From Treponema sp. (GTDB lineage Bacteria; Spirochaetota; Spirochaetia; Treponematales; Treponemataceae): a stretch of 64,000 nucleotides of DNA. The stretch spans positions 1 through 64,000 of the forward strand of contig JAEESN010000009.1 in the NCBI GenBank assembly GCA_016286365.1, in the 5' to 3' direction. Position numbers and translations under genes: made by a program. The notes below the pieces were generated by a model. That model did no database searches. It saw only the letters and a list, made by a program, of their open reading frames with translations, and was not told the origin of the DNA. Below are positions 35,718-45,833 of this stretch, piece by piece (the stretch's first letter is position 1; every line of letters starts with the position of its first letter).

Positions 35718-38543
35718 ATGGCAGAAGATAAGATCGTAATCCGCGGGGCAAGAGAGCATAATCTTAAAAATGTTGATGTAACTCTTCCACGCAATAAACT
35801 TGTTGTAATTTCAGGACTTTCGGGTTCGGGTAAGTCATCATTAGCTTTTGATACTCTTTTTGCAGAAGGCCAGCGGCGTTATATGGAAAGTCTTTCTTCT
35901 TATGCCAGACAGTTTTTGGGCCGTATGGATAAGCCTGATGTTGATTTTATAGAAGGTTTGTCTCCTGCAATTTCTATTGAACAAAAATCAACTAATAAAA
36001 ATCCGCGTTCTACTGTTGGAACAATCACAGAAATTTATGATTATTACCGTCTTTTATTTGCAAGAGCCGGTCATCCTCACTGTCCTTCATGCGGAAGGGA
36101 AATCCGTGAGCAGAGTATAGACCAGATTATAGATACAATCATGAGCTGGCCCGAAGATACAAAGATGCAGATTTTAGCCCCTGTTATCCGCGGTAAAAAG
36201 GGCGAACACACAAAGATTATTGAAGATGCAAAAAAATCAGGATTTATAAGAGCCAGAATCGATGGTGTAATGGCTGAGCTTGAAGATTCAATCAAACTCG
36301 ATAAGCAGAAAAAACATACTATAGAAATTGTCGTAGACAGAATAAAAAAATCAGATGATATAAGGTCTCGCCTGGCTGATTCAATCGAAATCGCTTTAAA
36401 AAATGCAAACGGAATTGTAATTGTAACAAAACAGGAGCCCGACACAGACAAGGTGCAGGAAGTATTCTTCAGCCAAAAAAATGCATGTCCTGACTGTGGT
36501 ATTTCCATCCCTGATTTACAGCCGAGACTTTTTTCTTTTAATAATCCATTTGGTGCCTGCCCGGAATGCACGGGGCTTGGTGAAAAGATGGAATGGGATT
36601 TTAATAAGATTTTACCCGATAAGAACTTAAGCTTTAACAAAGGCGCATTCCCGTTTTTTAATCCGTCTAGCGAATGGAACAAGAGTATTTTTAATTCAGT
36701 AGCAGAAGCTTCGGGCTTTACTCTCGACACCCCGGTAAAAGATCTTACAGAAAAGCAGTTTGATTTTTTATGGAACGGAGACGAAAACAAAAAACTTCAC
36801 TGGATTTATAAAAAACAGAGCGGGGAAGGATATTCTGAATATAACAGACCGTGGCCCGGAGTCCTTAAAGAAATGACAAGACGTTACCGCGAAGCCTGGG
36901 GCGAAAGTATGAGGGTGAACATCGAAGAAAAGTTTATGTCGGTGCACGAATGTTCAACCTGTCACGGAATGAGGCTAAGACCCGAAGCACTTGGTGTAAC
37001 GATCGGTGATAAAAATATCTACGAGCTTTGTAAGTTAAGCGTTGGTGAATCGATTGCGTTTTTTGAAAACTTAAAGCTTTCGGAAAGCGAAGCTCAGATT
37101 GCTGTTCAGGTATTAAAGGAAATTAAATCACGACTTGGATTTTTGCGCGATGTAGGACTTGATTATCTTACGATGGAGCGTTCTGCAGAATCACTTTCTG
37201 GTGGAGAAGCACAGAGAATCCGTCTTGCAACACAGATTGGTTCTGCCCTCTGCGGTGTCATGTACATTCTTGATGAGCCAAGTATCGGTCTTCATCAGCG
37301 TGATAACCAGAAGCTCATAGACACATTATTAAACCTCCGAGATAACGGAAACACTGTAATTGTAGTAGAACACGACGAACAGACTTTAAGAACAGCTGAT
37401 TATTTAATAGACATGGGACCGGGTGCTGGTGTAAACGGCGGTAAGGTTGTTGCATGTGGAACTCCGGATGAAGTTTCTAAAGTAAAGGAAAGTCTTACAG
37501 GACAGTATCTCGCCGGAACCCTCAAGATGGATATCCCGTCCGAACGAAGAAAAGGTAACGGAAAGTTTATAAAGATAAACGGCGCCCGCGAGCATAATCT
37601 TAAAAATATAAATGTAGAAATTCCTCTTGGAACTTTTACCTGTATTACGGGTGTAAGCGGATCTGGAAAATCAACTTTGATGAGCGACATTCTTTATCCT
37701 GCCGTAAGCAATAAAATCATGAGGACTGATTACCCTGTTGGTGAATGCGACGGTGTAGAAGGAATTGAAGGTGTAGACAAGGTAATCAATATTGACCAGT
37801 CCCCGATCGGGCGTTCTCCAAGAAGTAATCCTGCAACTTATGTCGGGGTTTTTGATGCAATCCGCGATTTATATGCAAGTCTTCCCGAAAGTAAGGCAAG
37901 AGGCTATCAGAAAGGAAGATTCAGTTTTAACGTAAAGGGCGGCCGATGCGAAAACTGTCAGGGGGCTGGCGAAATTGTAATCGAAATGAATTTTTTACCT
38001 GATGTATTTATTCAGTGCGAAGTCTGTAACGGAAAGCGCTTTAATCACGAAACCCTCGAAGTAGAATATAAGGGAAAAAATATCAACGATGTATTGAATA
38101 TGTCCATAGACGAAGCGTGCGACTTTTTCCAGAGCATTCCTCACATTTATAGAAAGATTGCAACATTGCAGTCAGTTGGACTTGGATATATCCAGCTTGG
38201 ACAGAATGCGCTTACCTTGTCTGGCGGAGAAGCACAGCGTGTAAAACTTGCAAACGAACTTGCACGTCCTGCAACAAGTAAAACACTCTATATCCTTGAT
38301 GAACCTACTACAGGACTTCATTTTGCAGATGTAAAACTTTTGATGAAGGTTATCCAGCGGCTTGTAGATAACGGAAACACAGTTGTAATGATTGAACACA
38401 ACCTTGATGTTATTAAACAGGCGGATTATATAATAGACTTAGGACCAGAAGGTGGAACAAGGGGTGGAACTCTTGTAGCAAGCGGAACTCCGGAACAGAT
38501 TGCAGAATGTAAGAAAAGCTATACCGGACAGTTTTTAAAATAA
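35718..38543 (+). CDS. uvrA: Excinuclease ABC subunit A
   Basis: [40 protein letters not shown], two ABC modules, zinc-finger Cys pairs. Confidence 0.98.
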   Translation: MAEDKIVIRGAREHNLKNVDVTLPRNKLVVISGLSGSGKSSLAFDTLFAEGQRRYMESLSSYARQFLGRMDKPDVDFIEGLSPAISIEQKSTNKNPRSTVGTITEIYDYYRLLFARAGHPHCPSCGREIREQSIDQIIDTIMSWPEDTKMQILAPVIRGKKGEHTKIIEDAKKSGFIRARIDGVMAELEDSIKLDKQKKHTIEIVVDRIKKSDDIRSRLADSIEIALKNANGIVIVTKQEPDTDKVQEVFFSQKNACPDCGISIPDLQPRLFSFNNPFGACPECTGLGEKMEWDFNKILPDKNLSFNKGAFPFFNPSSEWNKSIFNSVAEASGFTLDTPVKDLTEKQFDFLWNGDENKKLHWIYKKQSGEGYSEYNRPWPGVLKEMTRRYREAWGESMRVNIEEKFMSVHECSTCHGMRLRPEALGVTIGDKNIYELCKLSVGESIAFFENLKLSESEAQIAVQVLKEIKSRLGFLRDVGLDYLTMERSAESLSGGEAQRIRLATQIGSALCGVMYILDEPSIGLHQRDNQKLIDTLLNLRDNGNTVIVVEHDEQTLRTADYLIDMGPGAGVNGGKVVACGTPDEVSKVKESLTGQYLAGTLKMDIPSERRKGNGKFIKINGAREHNLKNINVEIPLGTFTCITGVSGSGKSTLMSDILYPAVSNKIMRTDYPVGECDGVEGIEGVDKVINIDQSPIGRSPRSNPATYVGVFDAIRDLYASLPESKARGYQKGRFSFNVKGGRCENCQGAGEIVIEMNFLPDVFIQCEVCNGKRFNHETLEVEYKGKNINDVLNMSIDEACDFFQSIPHIYRKIATLQSVGLGYIQLGQNALTLSGGEAQRVKLANELARPATSKTLYILDEPTTGLHFADVKLLMKVIQRLVDNGNTVVMIEHNLDVIKQADYIIDLGPEGGTRGGTLVASGTPEQIAECKKSYTGQFLK

Positions 38544-38548
38544 AGGTG

Positions 38549-41500
38549 ATGATGGATAGTCGGAAAAAAAGAATACATTTTTCTTTCTCATTAAAAAAAC
38601 TCATCACGCTCATTGTGTCTTTAAGTTTTTGTCTTGTGCCTCTTACAGCCCAGGAAAGCGATGCTCAAAATCAGAGCGGGCAGGATCAGAAAAATACACA
38701 AAGCTCATCTTCGGGATCAGAAGAAGTTACAACCATAACAATCCGTAATGCAAGGCAGACAGATTACCAGAAAGATGAAGAAAGCGGGAACGATACGATT
38801 ATCCTAGAAGGAGCAGTAGAACTTACGGTAACAAAGGGAACTACTGTTTCGGAAATTAAGGCAGAGAGGGTAACTTACGACAGAAAAACCCAGATGCTTT
38901 ATGCAAGCGGAAACGTAGAAATTACAACAAAGAATGATTCAGCGGGAGGTGGAGAGGTAACAAAAGCTTCTTCACTCATAATGAATACTTCTACACTAGA
39001 AGGTGTTTTCGACGACGGACACGTAATTCAGACTCAGAGCGATGCAATCAATCTTCCTTCGGGCTCTACGCTTGTAGTTTTTTCAGATGTATTCAGTAAA
39101 AGCGAAAACAATACAATCGTATTTAAAGATTCAAGCCTTACCTTCTGTGATGATCCTAATCCCCACTGGCACATAGATGCTTCAAGAACCTGGCTTTTAC
39201 CAGGCGGTGAGTTTGCTTTTTTTAATGCGCTTTTGTATGTTGGTCCAATTCCCGTAATGTATTTCCCGGCCTTTTATTACCCTAAAGATGAACTTGTATT
39301 TAATCCGGTGTTCGGATACAGACAGAGGGAAGGATATTTTTTCCAGACTACGACATATCTTTTTGGAAGAAAACCTTTGGATAATTCATCATCATCTTCT
39401 TCTGATTCTTCCAACTCTGTAACGGAATCTGCAAAAGGTCTTTACAATTTTATGAAGCCTTCGAGCCTTAAAGAACAGGAATTACAGGGGCTTGTCCTTC
39501 ACAACCTGGATAAGGATTTTAAAGGCGATACATCAAAATATGTTAAATTTGAAGCTGATGCATATTCAAACCTCGGATTTTTCATTGGATTTGAAGGAAA
39601 CGTAATTCCACAGAAATTGAATGTTTTTTCGAGCATGTCCTATAATCTTTCTCTTGCCTTCAGTAATACAATTTTTAATCAGTCGGGTGTTTATAATTCA
39701 ATTTCTTCGGCCGGTGAAAAATACTGGGACAAATCTAATTTTATGGGACTTTCTCTTCCGTTCCGCTATAAGGCAAAAATCGATTTTACAATAACAAAGC
39801 CTTTTACAATTTCTGTTTCGCTTCCACTATATTCAGATCCATACTATGCGTACGATTTTGAAAACCGTGGGGAAACAATGGACTGGCTTTCTTATCTTAT
39901 GAGCGGACAGGATACCTCAGAAATAAATATCACAGAAATCTCATCCCTTGTGTGGAAATTAAATTTAGCTCATAACTTTACAATTCCTCTTTTATTAAAT
40001 CCATATATTTCGAGTGCGTCTTTTAATTTTAATTCTTCGATAAATATTTCATCAACTTCGAATACATCTCTTTCTTCTGATTCTCGTTCTTCTAATGGAG
40101 ATGGATGGCAGTATTCTTCTCCGGAAAGAAAGATTTATTATCCTTCTGTTGTTACTCCCGTAAATCTTACGATGAATATGGGTGGAACACTTTTTGAGTG
40201 GCCCCGTCCTGTAAAAAGGGTAGAAACAGAAAATTATGAAATACCTCTTGTAAAGCCGGAAGATATTTTTGGTAAAGAAGAAGTTAAGACAGAAGATAGT
40301 ACAGCCACAGAACAAACTGAACACAAAGATGAAAAAAAGGATGATAAAAGCGAAGTAAAAAAGGATGAACTTGAATTAACATTTACAGAGCTTCCATCAA
40401 ATCCTCTTACAACATATATTCCTGATTCATTTAATTATAAACTTTCATATACATTTAATCCGACAGTTGTATTCCAGATTAATTATGATGAATCGAGTAT
40501 TTCGGCTCTGGATGGATTTAAGTGGAGCAGCATGAAATCTGATATGTATACTGTAAAAGCTCCTCTTGAGTTTACAAGCTATATGAATTATGCGGGAAGC
40601 TTTTTTACGATGAGCAATTATGTTCAGTATAATTCAATCTGGCAGGGACACCCCGAAACTAAGGGTTATACTTCCGAGGCGGATATCAACAATTTAAAAA
40701 ATGCCGATTACAATGCAGAAGCTCAGACTATAACAAACAGAAACGTAATCTCTTTAAAACCACTTGTTTATCTTAAAGATTTCCGTGACAGTGGAATTTC
40801 CTGGAATACGACATTCAAGCTGTTAAGGAAAAAATATAACGGCGATGTTGATAATCCCCAGTGGGAATACTATGGCCTTGATTTTACCGATGAAGAGTCT
40901 GTAACAGAAAACCTTTTAAATCTTACCTTTGCTTCATCCCAGGACGACAACAGATTCTCCCAGAGATTTGTTTTAAGTTCAACAATTTCTCCACAGCTTC
41001 CTAAAATCACAGGAAGTCTTAACCTTGTTTTCCCTTATGTAAACTTTAATATGAGCATGGGCTTTCAGCAGAAGAGTAAGCAGGATTCACAGTGGGTAAA
41101 AAATCCTTTAGAACAGTCTATGGAAGTTTCTCTTTTTGATTCAAAACTGCGTCTTACACAGAGCTTCAGCTATAATCTTGAAGAAACCCATGTGGAAAGC
41201 CTTAAATTCGGCGCTTCGTATAATAATTTATCTTTGTCTTACATGATGCTTCACACTTATGCATACGAATTCGACGATGTAAATCACACAGGATGGATTG
41301 CAGATACTTCAAAGAGCTTTATCCCGTACAGCCTGTCTCTTTCTTATAATTATTCACCAAAGACTTTTTATAAGTGGTTCAACAGGATTTCGGTAGCTCC
41401 GGTTTTAAGCACATCGGTTGTTGCAGATCTGGTACGACCTACAAACAGTTATTTCCTTTTTACTCCTGGAATCACATTTAAAATCAATAACTTTTTGAAT

Positions 41501-41869
41501 ATCACATTCTCGGCAACTTCAAAGAACACGGTTTTATACAGATACTTCCAGACAATGCTCGGACACGAAGGAAGAATTCCAGGAGAAGATAATATTTTCT
41601 TAGATCTTTTTGATTCATTCAGATTCGACAATGAAGAATTAAGAAAGGCTTCGGGCTTTAAATTAAAATCATTAAATCTTACTTTAACACATGAGCTTCA
41701 CGACTGGGATTTTAGCATGGCATTGAAGTTTGAACCACGCCTTGTAACAGAAAACGGCAGAAAGTATTATGATTATAATCCGTATTTTACACTTGGAATT
41801 ACATGGCGACCAATGGAAAGCATGAAAACAAAGATTACCGACGAATATGGTACAATTAAACTTGAATAG
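38549..41869 (+). CDS. LptD/OstA-like outer-membrane protein
   Basis: OstA-like N-terminus (ILEGAVELTVTKGTTVSEIKAERVTYDRKTQMLYASGNVEI) then long beta-strand-rich region; follows uvrA. Confidence 0.78.
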   Translation: MMDSRKKRIHFSFSLKKLITLIVSLSFCLVPLTAQESDAQNQSGQDQKNTQSSSSGSEEVTTITIRNARQTDYQKDEESGNDTIILEGAVELTVTKGTTVSEIKAERVTYDRKTQMLYASGNVEITTKNDSAGGGEVTKASSLIMNTSTLEGVFDDGHVIQTQSDAINLPSGSTLVVFSDVFSKSENNTIVFKDSSLTFCDDPNPHWHIDASRTWLLPGGEFAFFNALLYVGPIPVMYFPAFYYPKDELVFNPVFGYRQREGYFFQTTTYLFGRKPLDNSSSSSSDSSNSVTESAKGLYNFMKPSSLKEQELQGLVLHNLDKDFKGDTSKYVKFEADAYSNLGFFIGFEGNVIPQKLNVFSSMSYNLSLAFSNTIFNQSGVYNSISSAGEKYWDKSNFMGLSLPFRYKAKIDFTITKPFTISVSLPLYSDPYYAYDFENRGETMDWLSYLMSGQDTSEINITEISSLVWKLNLAHNFTIPLLLNPYISSASFNFNSSINISSTSNTSLSSDSRSSNGDGWQYSSPERKIYYPSVVTPVNLTMNMGGTLFEWPRPVKRVETENYEIPLVKPEDIFGKEEVKTEDSTATEQTEHKDEKKDDKSEVKKDELELTFTELPSNPLTTYIPDSFNYKLSYTFNPTVVFQINYDESSISALDGFKWSSMKSDMYTVKAPLEFTSYMNYAGSFFTMSNYVQYNSIWQGHPETKGYTSEADINNLKNADYNAEAQTITNRNVISLKPLVYLKDFRDSGISWNTTFKLLRKKYNGDVDNPQWEYYGLDFTDEESVTENLLNLTFASSQDDNRFSQRFVLSSTISPQLPKITGSLNLVFPYVNFNMSMGFQQKSKQDSQWVKNPLEQSMEVSLFDSKLRLTQSFSYNLEETHVESLKFGASYNNLSLSYMMLHTYAYEFDDVNHTGWIADTSKSFIPYSLSLSYNYSPKTFYKWFNRISVAPVLSTSVVADLVRPTNSYFLFTPGITFKINNFLNITFSATSKNTVLYRYFQTMLGHEGRIPGEDNIFLDLFDSFRFDNEELRKASGFKLKSLNLTLTHELHDWDFSMALKFEPRLVTENGRKYYDYNPYFTLGITWRPMESMKTKITDEYGTIKLE

Positions 41870-41926
41870 CTTTTTGGTCTTTCAAAATACGTATAAATAG
41901 GATATCATAGAATAAAAGGGGATTAA

Positions 41927-42862
41927 TTGAGCGAATATACAATAGTTGTTCCGGATAACAGTATTCTTGCATGTGTATGCGGAACGAATGACAGTAACTT
42001 AAAACTTATAGAAGATAATCTTGGCCTTAATGTTTATACTAAAGGAAACGAGCTTTCAATCGAAACCGAAGACCCTTATCTGTGCCAGAAATTTCAGTTC
42101 ATTATTGACCGCATTGTAGACGAAGTAAACGACGGCGGAAAAAACACAGAAGATATAGTCATTTCGGTATTAAACACTCAGCGTAAAGTAAATTCTCAGG
42201 AAGTAGCTATCAATGTCCCTGGCGGATATAAAAAGATTTATCCTCGCACACAGAATCAGGCGGAATATATAAATCTTTTGCAGACTAAGGATATGGTTTT
42301 CTGTACGGGAAGTGCCGGAAGTGGAAAAACTTATCTTGCAGTGGCAGAAGCTTTGAGCGAAGTTCTTTCTCATAAAAAAAATAAAATCATAATTTCGCGG
42401 CCTGTTGTAGAAGCGGGAGAAAGTCTTGGATTTTTGCCCGGAGACCTTGAGCAGAAAATAGATCCTTATTTAAGACCGTTGCGTGATGCTATGGAATCCA
42501 TTATCCCGATGGAAACTATACGTAAACTCACAGAATCTGGTATAATAGAAGTAGCACCTCTTGCTTATATGAGGGGACGAACTCTTAATAATGCCGTGAT
42601 AATTCTGGATGAAGCCCAGAATACAACCTGTTCGCAGATGAAGATGTTTTTAACAAGAATGGGTGATAATTCAAAGGTGTTTATTACAGGAGATCCGACC
42701 CAGGTGGATTTACCGGCTAAAAAGAGTTCGGGATTAATTCATTCAGTAAGAATATTGAATAGAATAGAAGATATAGGTTTTATGGAACTTACGGCAGAGG
42801 ATGTTGTAAGAAACAGACTTGTGAAAAAAATTGTAAAGGCATATGAAAATGAAGAAGACTGA
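41927..42862 (+). CDS. PhoH family ATPase
   Basis: CTGSAGSGKTYLAVAEAL, YMRGRTLNNAVIILDEAQNTT, ITGDPTQVDLP; TTG start after aaaagggg. Confidence 0.95.
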   Translation: MSEYTIVVPDNSILACVCGTNDSNLKLIEDNLGLNVYTKGNELSIETEDPYLCQKFQFIIDRIVDEVNDGGKNTEDIVISVLNTQRKVNSQEVAINVPGGYKKIYPRTQNQAEYINLLQTKDMVFCTGSAGSGKTYLAVAEALSEVLSHKKNKIIISRPVVEAGESLGFLPGDLEQKIDPYLRPLRDAMESIIPMETIRKLTESGIIEVAPLAYMRGRTLNNAVIILDEAQNTTCSQMKMFLTRMGDNSKVFITGDPTQVDLPAKKSSGLIHSVRILNRIEDIGFMELTAEDVVRNRLVKKIVKAYENEED

Positions 42863-44564
42863 ATTTAAATCGGGTGTTTTATCGACTTTTTTCGAAAACA
42901 CAGGAAACTACATCAAATTAAAATATCCTTTTTTAATCCTCTTTGTACTGGGCTTTCTTTCTGTCTGCGCAGTAACTTTAGTAAAGGTAAGCACATCTGA
43001 ATCTGTTGCGAGTTTTGCCTTAAATGATTTTGAAATAGGGCAGGTAGCAGACAGAGATATCATTGCTAATAAATCTCTTCCACCGGACGGAATGGATCCT
43101 GTTGCAATACAGAAGGGAGAAAGAATCATCCACAAGGGCTTTGTGATTACAGAAGAAGCGTATGCAAAGCTTAAAAAGATGTCTGTGTCTCCTATTTATA
43201 TTGATTACAGGTCTTTTGCAAACATCATTCTTTTCCTCTTCCTTGTTGCTGTTGCGTGGTATTTATTGTATTCATTCCTTCCGTTCAACAGAAAGATTAA
43301 GATGCGGGAAGTAATCCTTCAGACTGTTTTCTTTTTAATCGTGTATTCTGCTACGGCATTCGGAAGTAAGGTACAGCTTTTTTCTACCCAGTATTCGCTT
43401 TGTATCATAATTCCTGCAAGCCTCTGTGTAATGCTGGTAACAATCCTTTATGATGACCTTGCTGCAGTTTTATTTTCTGTAATCATGTCGATTGGAGTTC
43501 TTGTAGCTTCGGGCTGGCAGTTACCACCATTCTTATATACACTTGCAACTTCCTTGAGCTCGGTAGCAATCGTAAGAAAAATTGAACGCCGTATAGACTT
43601 GGTTCTTTCATCCATAATGCTTTCCATCTTTAATGCGGTCTACATGTTTGTTCTATTAGTAATCTTTAATGAATCATTAACAGACTGCGGATCTTTATTA
43701 ATCGGTGTTATGTGTAATGCCTTCTTCTCGGGAATCATGACACTCGGTTTCCTTACTCCGCTTGAATATATTTTGAATTCATCATCTGTTTTCCGCCTTA
43801 TGGATTTGAGCGATTTAAATAATAATCCTCTTATGCAGAAGATGCTCGTTACTGCCAGTGGAACTTATAATCATTCGCTTATGGTAGCCCAGCTTTCCGA
43901 AACTGCATGCCGCGAAATAAATGCAAACGCGCTCATTGCACGAGTCGGAGCATACTATCACGACATCGGAAAAATAGACCAGAGCGAATACTTTGTTGAA
44001 AATCAGAAGGGAGAAAACAAACATGACGATATTAACCCGTCTCTTTCGGCTTCGGTAATCAAGAGTCATGTTAAAAAAGGTGTAGAGAAAGCACATCAGA
44101 TGCATCTTCCTCAGGCAATTATAGACATCATCTCTGAACACCACGGAAACAGTGTAATTTCATATTTTTATAACGAAGCAAAGGAAAAAGATCCTACTGT
44201 TTCTCCGGAAGATTTTTCATACCCTGGAAATCCTCCTTCTACAAGGGAATCTGCTGTTGTAATGCTTGCCGATACTGTTGAAGCTGCGTGCAGAACACTC
44301 GAAAATCCTTCTGTTACAAGACTCGAAAAATTCATCACTACACTCATAAATGCTAAGGTTGAACACGGTCAGCTTGATAACTGTGATTTGACCTTCCGCG
44401 ATATTTCTAAGATTAAAGAAGCTTTTGTTCAGATTCTTGCAGGATACTATCATTCAAGAATTGAATATCCGGATCAGAAAAACGAAGAGACAAAAGAAAA
44501 GAGCGAAAAAACGGAAAAAGGCTCTAAACAGGATAAAAAAGAATCATCAGATAAAAATGAATAA
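42843..44564 (+). CDS. 7TM-HD (PgpH-like) membrane phosphohydrolase
   Basis: Multi-TM region then HD domain: TASGTYNHSLMVAQL, VGAYYHDIGKI, ISEHHG. Confidence 0.9.
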   Translation: MKMKKTEFKSGVLSTFFENTGNYIKLKYPFLILFVLGFLSVCAVTLVKVSTSESVASFALNDFEIGQVADRDIIANKSLPPDGMDPVAIQKGERIIHKGFVITEEAYAKLKKMSVSPIYIDYRSFANIILFLFLVAVAWYLLYSFLPFNRKIKMREVILQTVFFLIVYSATAFGSKVQLFSTQYSLCIIIPASLCVMLVTILYDDLAAVLFSVIMSIGVLVASGWQLPPFLYTLATSLSSVAIVRKIERRIDLVLSSIMLSIFNAVYMFVLLVIFNESLTDCGSLLIGVMCNAFFSGIMTLGFLTPLEYILNSSSVFRLMDLSDLNNNPLMQKMLVTASGTYNHSLMVAQLSETACREINANALIARVGAYYHDIGKIDQSEYFVENQKGENKHDDINPSLSASVIKSHVKKGVEKAHQMHLPQAIIDIISEHHGNSVISYFYNEAKEKDPTVSPEDFSYPGNPPSTRESAVVMLADTVEAACRTLENPSVTRLEKFITTLINAKVEHGQLDNCDLTFRDISKIKEAFVQILAGYYHSRIEYPDQKNEETKEKSEKTEKGSKQDKKESSDKNE

Positions 44565-45039
44565 AAAAAACAGGATATTTATAAGCGTACAGGAAGAAAT
44601 AAAAGAACCCCTCTGGTTAGATAAGGTTGAGCCCTTTTTAGTAAAGGTTTTACAGATTCTTAAAATCAGGGGACAGGAGATTTCGCTTCTTTTCTGCAAC
44701 GATAAATATATTCAGGATTTGAATAAAACATATCGTAACATTGACAGCCCTACCGATGTTTTATCTTTTGAAGGCGATGAAGTTTACAAAGATGAAGAAG
44801 GTAAGTGGAAATGTGCCGGCGATATTGTAATCAGTCTTGATACGCTTCCGGTAAACTCAGAGTATTTTGAGGTTGATACGGATGCGGAATTAAAAAGACT
44901 TCTGGTTCACGGTGTTTTACATTTAAATGGATATGATCACGGGGAAGAACATATTCAAAAGGGAGTAAAACCGGAATGTAAGATGCTTAAAATTCAGGAA
45001 AAAATACTTGAAAAACTAAAGGATGAAAAAATAATATAA
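44557..45039 (+). CDS. ybeY: Endoribonuclease YbeY
   Basis: YRNIDSPTDVLSFEGDE and HGVLHLNGYDHGEEH; true ATG at 44557 inside the listed ORF. Confidence 0.92.
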   Translation: MNKKNRIFISVQEEIKEPLWLDKVEPFLVKVLQILKIRGQEISLLFCNDKYIQDLNKTYRNIDSPTDVLSFEGDEVYKDEEGKWKCAGDIVISLDTLPVNSEYFEVDTDAELKRLLVHGVLHLNGYDHGEEHIQKGVKPECKMLKIQEKILEKLKDEKII

Positions 45040-45833
45040 TGAGCATATTCAATCACAAAAAGAAAGAAAAACCTTCCTCCGATGAAGCGGATATAATACA
45101 ACAGGAAATTTTAAACGAAGAAAAACAGGACATGATTCAGGGGGTAGAAGCCCTTTCGGAAACCTCGGTAAAAGAAGTAATGGTTCCTCGAATCGATGTT
45201 GATTTTATTTCGAGCGACACCCCTAAAGATGAACTTTTTGCAAAAATCATAGCAAGCGGACATTCAAGATTCCCCGTTTATACAGATTCAATCGACAACG
45301 TTCAGGGAATTTTATATGTAAAAGACTTATTAAAAGTAATTTCTGAAAATGCAGAACCGGATCTTACAAAGATAATCCGTAAGCCTTATTTTGTTCCGGA
45401 AAGCAAAAGAATTGACTCTCTGCTCAGGGAATTCAAAAGACATCACCTTCACATTGCAATTGCAATCGATGAATACGGTGGAATTTCGGGCATTGTAACA
45501 ATGGAAGATATTATCGAAGAGATTGTCGGAGATATTCAGGACGAATTCGATAAGGAAAGAGAAGATATCATCACGGTAAACGATAACCTCTGGCTTTGTG
45601 ATGCGCGTGTAAACCTTGATGATTTGAACGAAATAATCGGATCTGACTTCCCTACAGAAGATTTTGACTCTTTAGGTGGTTTTGTATTTGATTTATTTGG
45701 CAAAGTACCTGTAAAATATGAGAAGGCAACATGGAATTCATATGACTTTATTGTGCAGGATATGGAAGGTCACAGAATTAATGTAATTAAAGTTATTCGG
45801 AATATAGAAGGTGGGAAAACTAATGAAGAATAA
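45039..45833 (+). CDS. CBS-domain transporter-associated protein (CorC/hemolysin C family)
   Basis: VKEVMVPRIDVDFI, SRFPVYTDSIDNVQGILYVKDLL, DEYGGISGIVTMEDIIEEIVGDIQDEFD. Confidence 0.93.
   Translation: MSIFNHKKKEKPSSDEADIIQQEILNEEKQDMIQGVEALSETSVKEVMVPRIDVDFISSDTPKDELFAKIIASGHSRFPVYTDSIDNVQGILYVKDLLKVISENAEPDLTKIIRKPYFVPESKRIDSLLREFKRHHLHIAIAIDEYGGISGIVTMEDIIEEIVGDIQDEFDKEREDIITVNDNLWLCDARVNLDDLNEIIGSDFPTEDFDSLGGFVFDLFGKVPVKYEKATWNSYDFIVQDMEGHRINVIKVIRNIEGGKTNEE

Noticed and set aside
36077-36790. 237-aa minus-strand ORF inside uvrA
   Set aside because: Shadow ORF fully antisense to uvrA with Ser/Phe-rich low-complexity translation.
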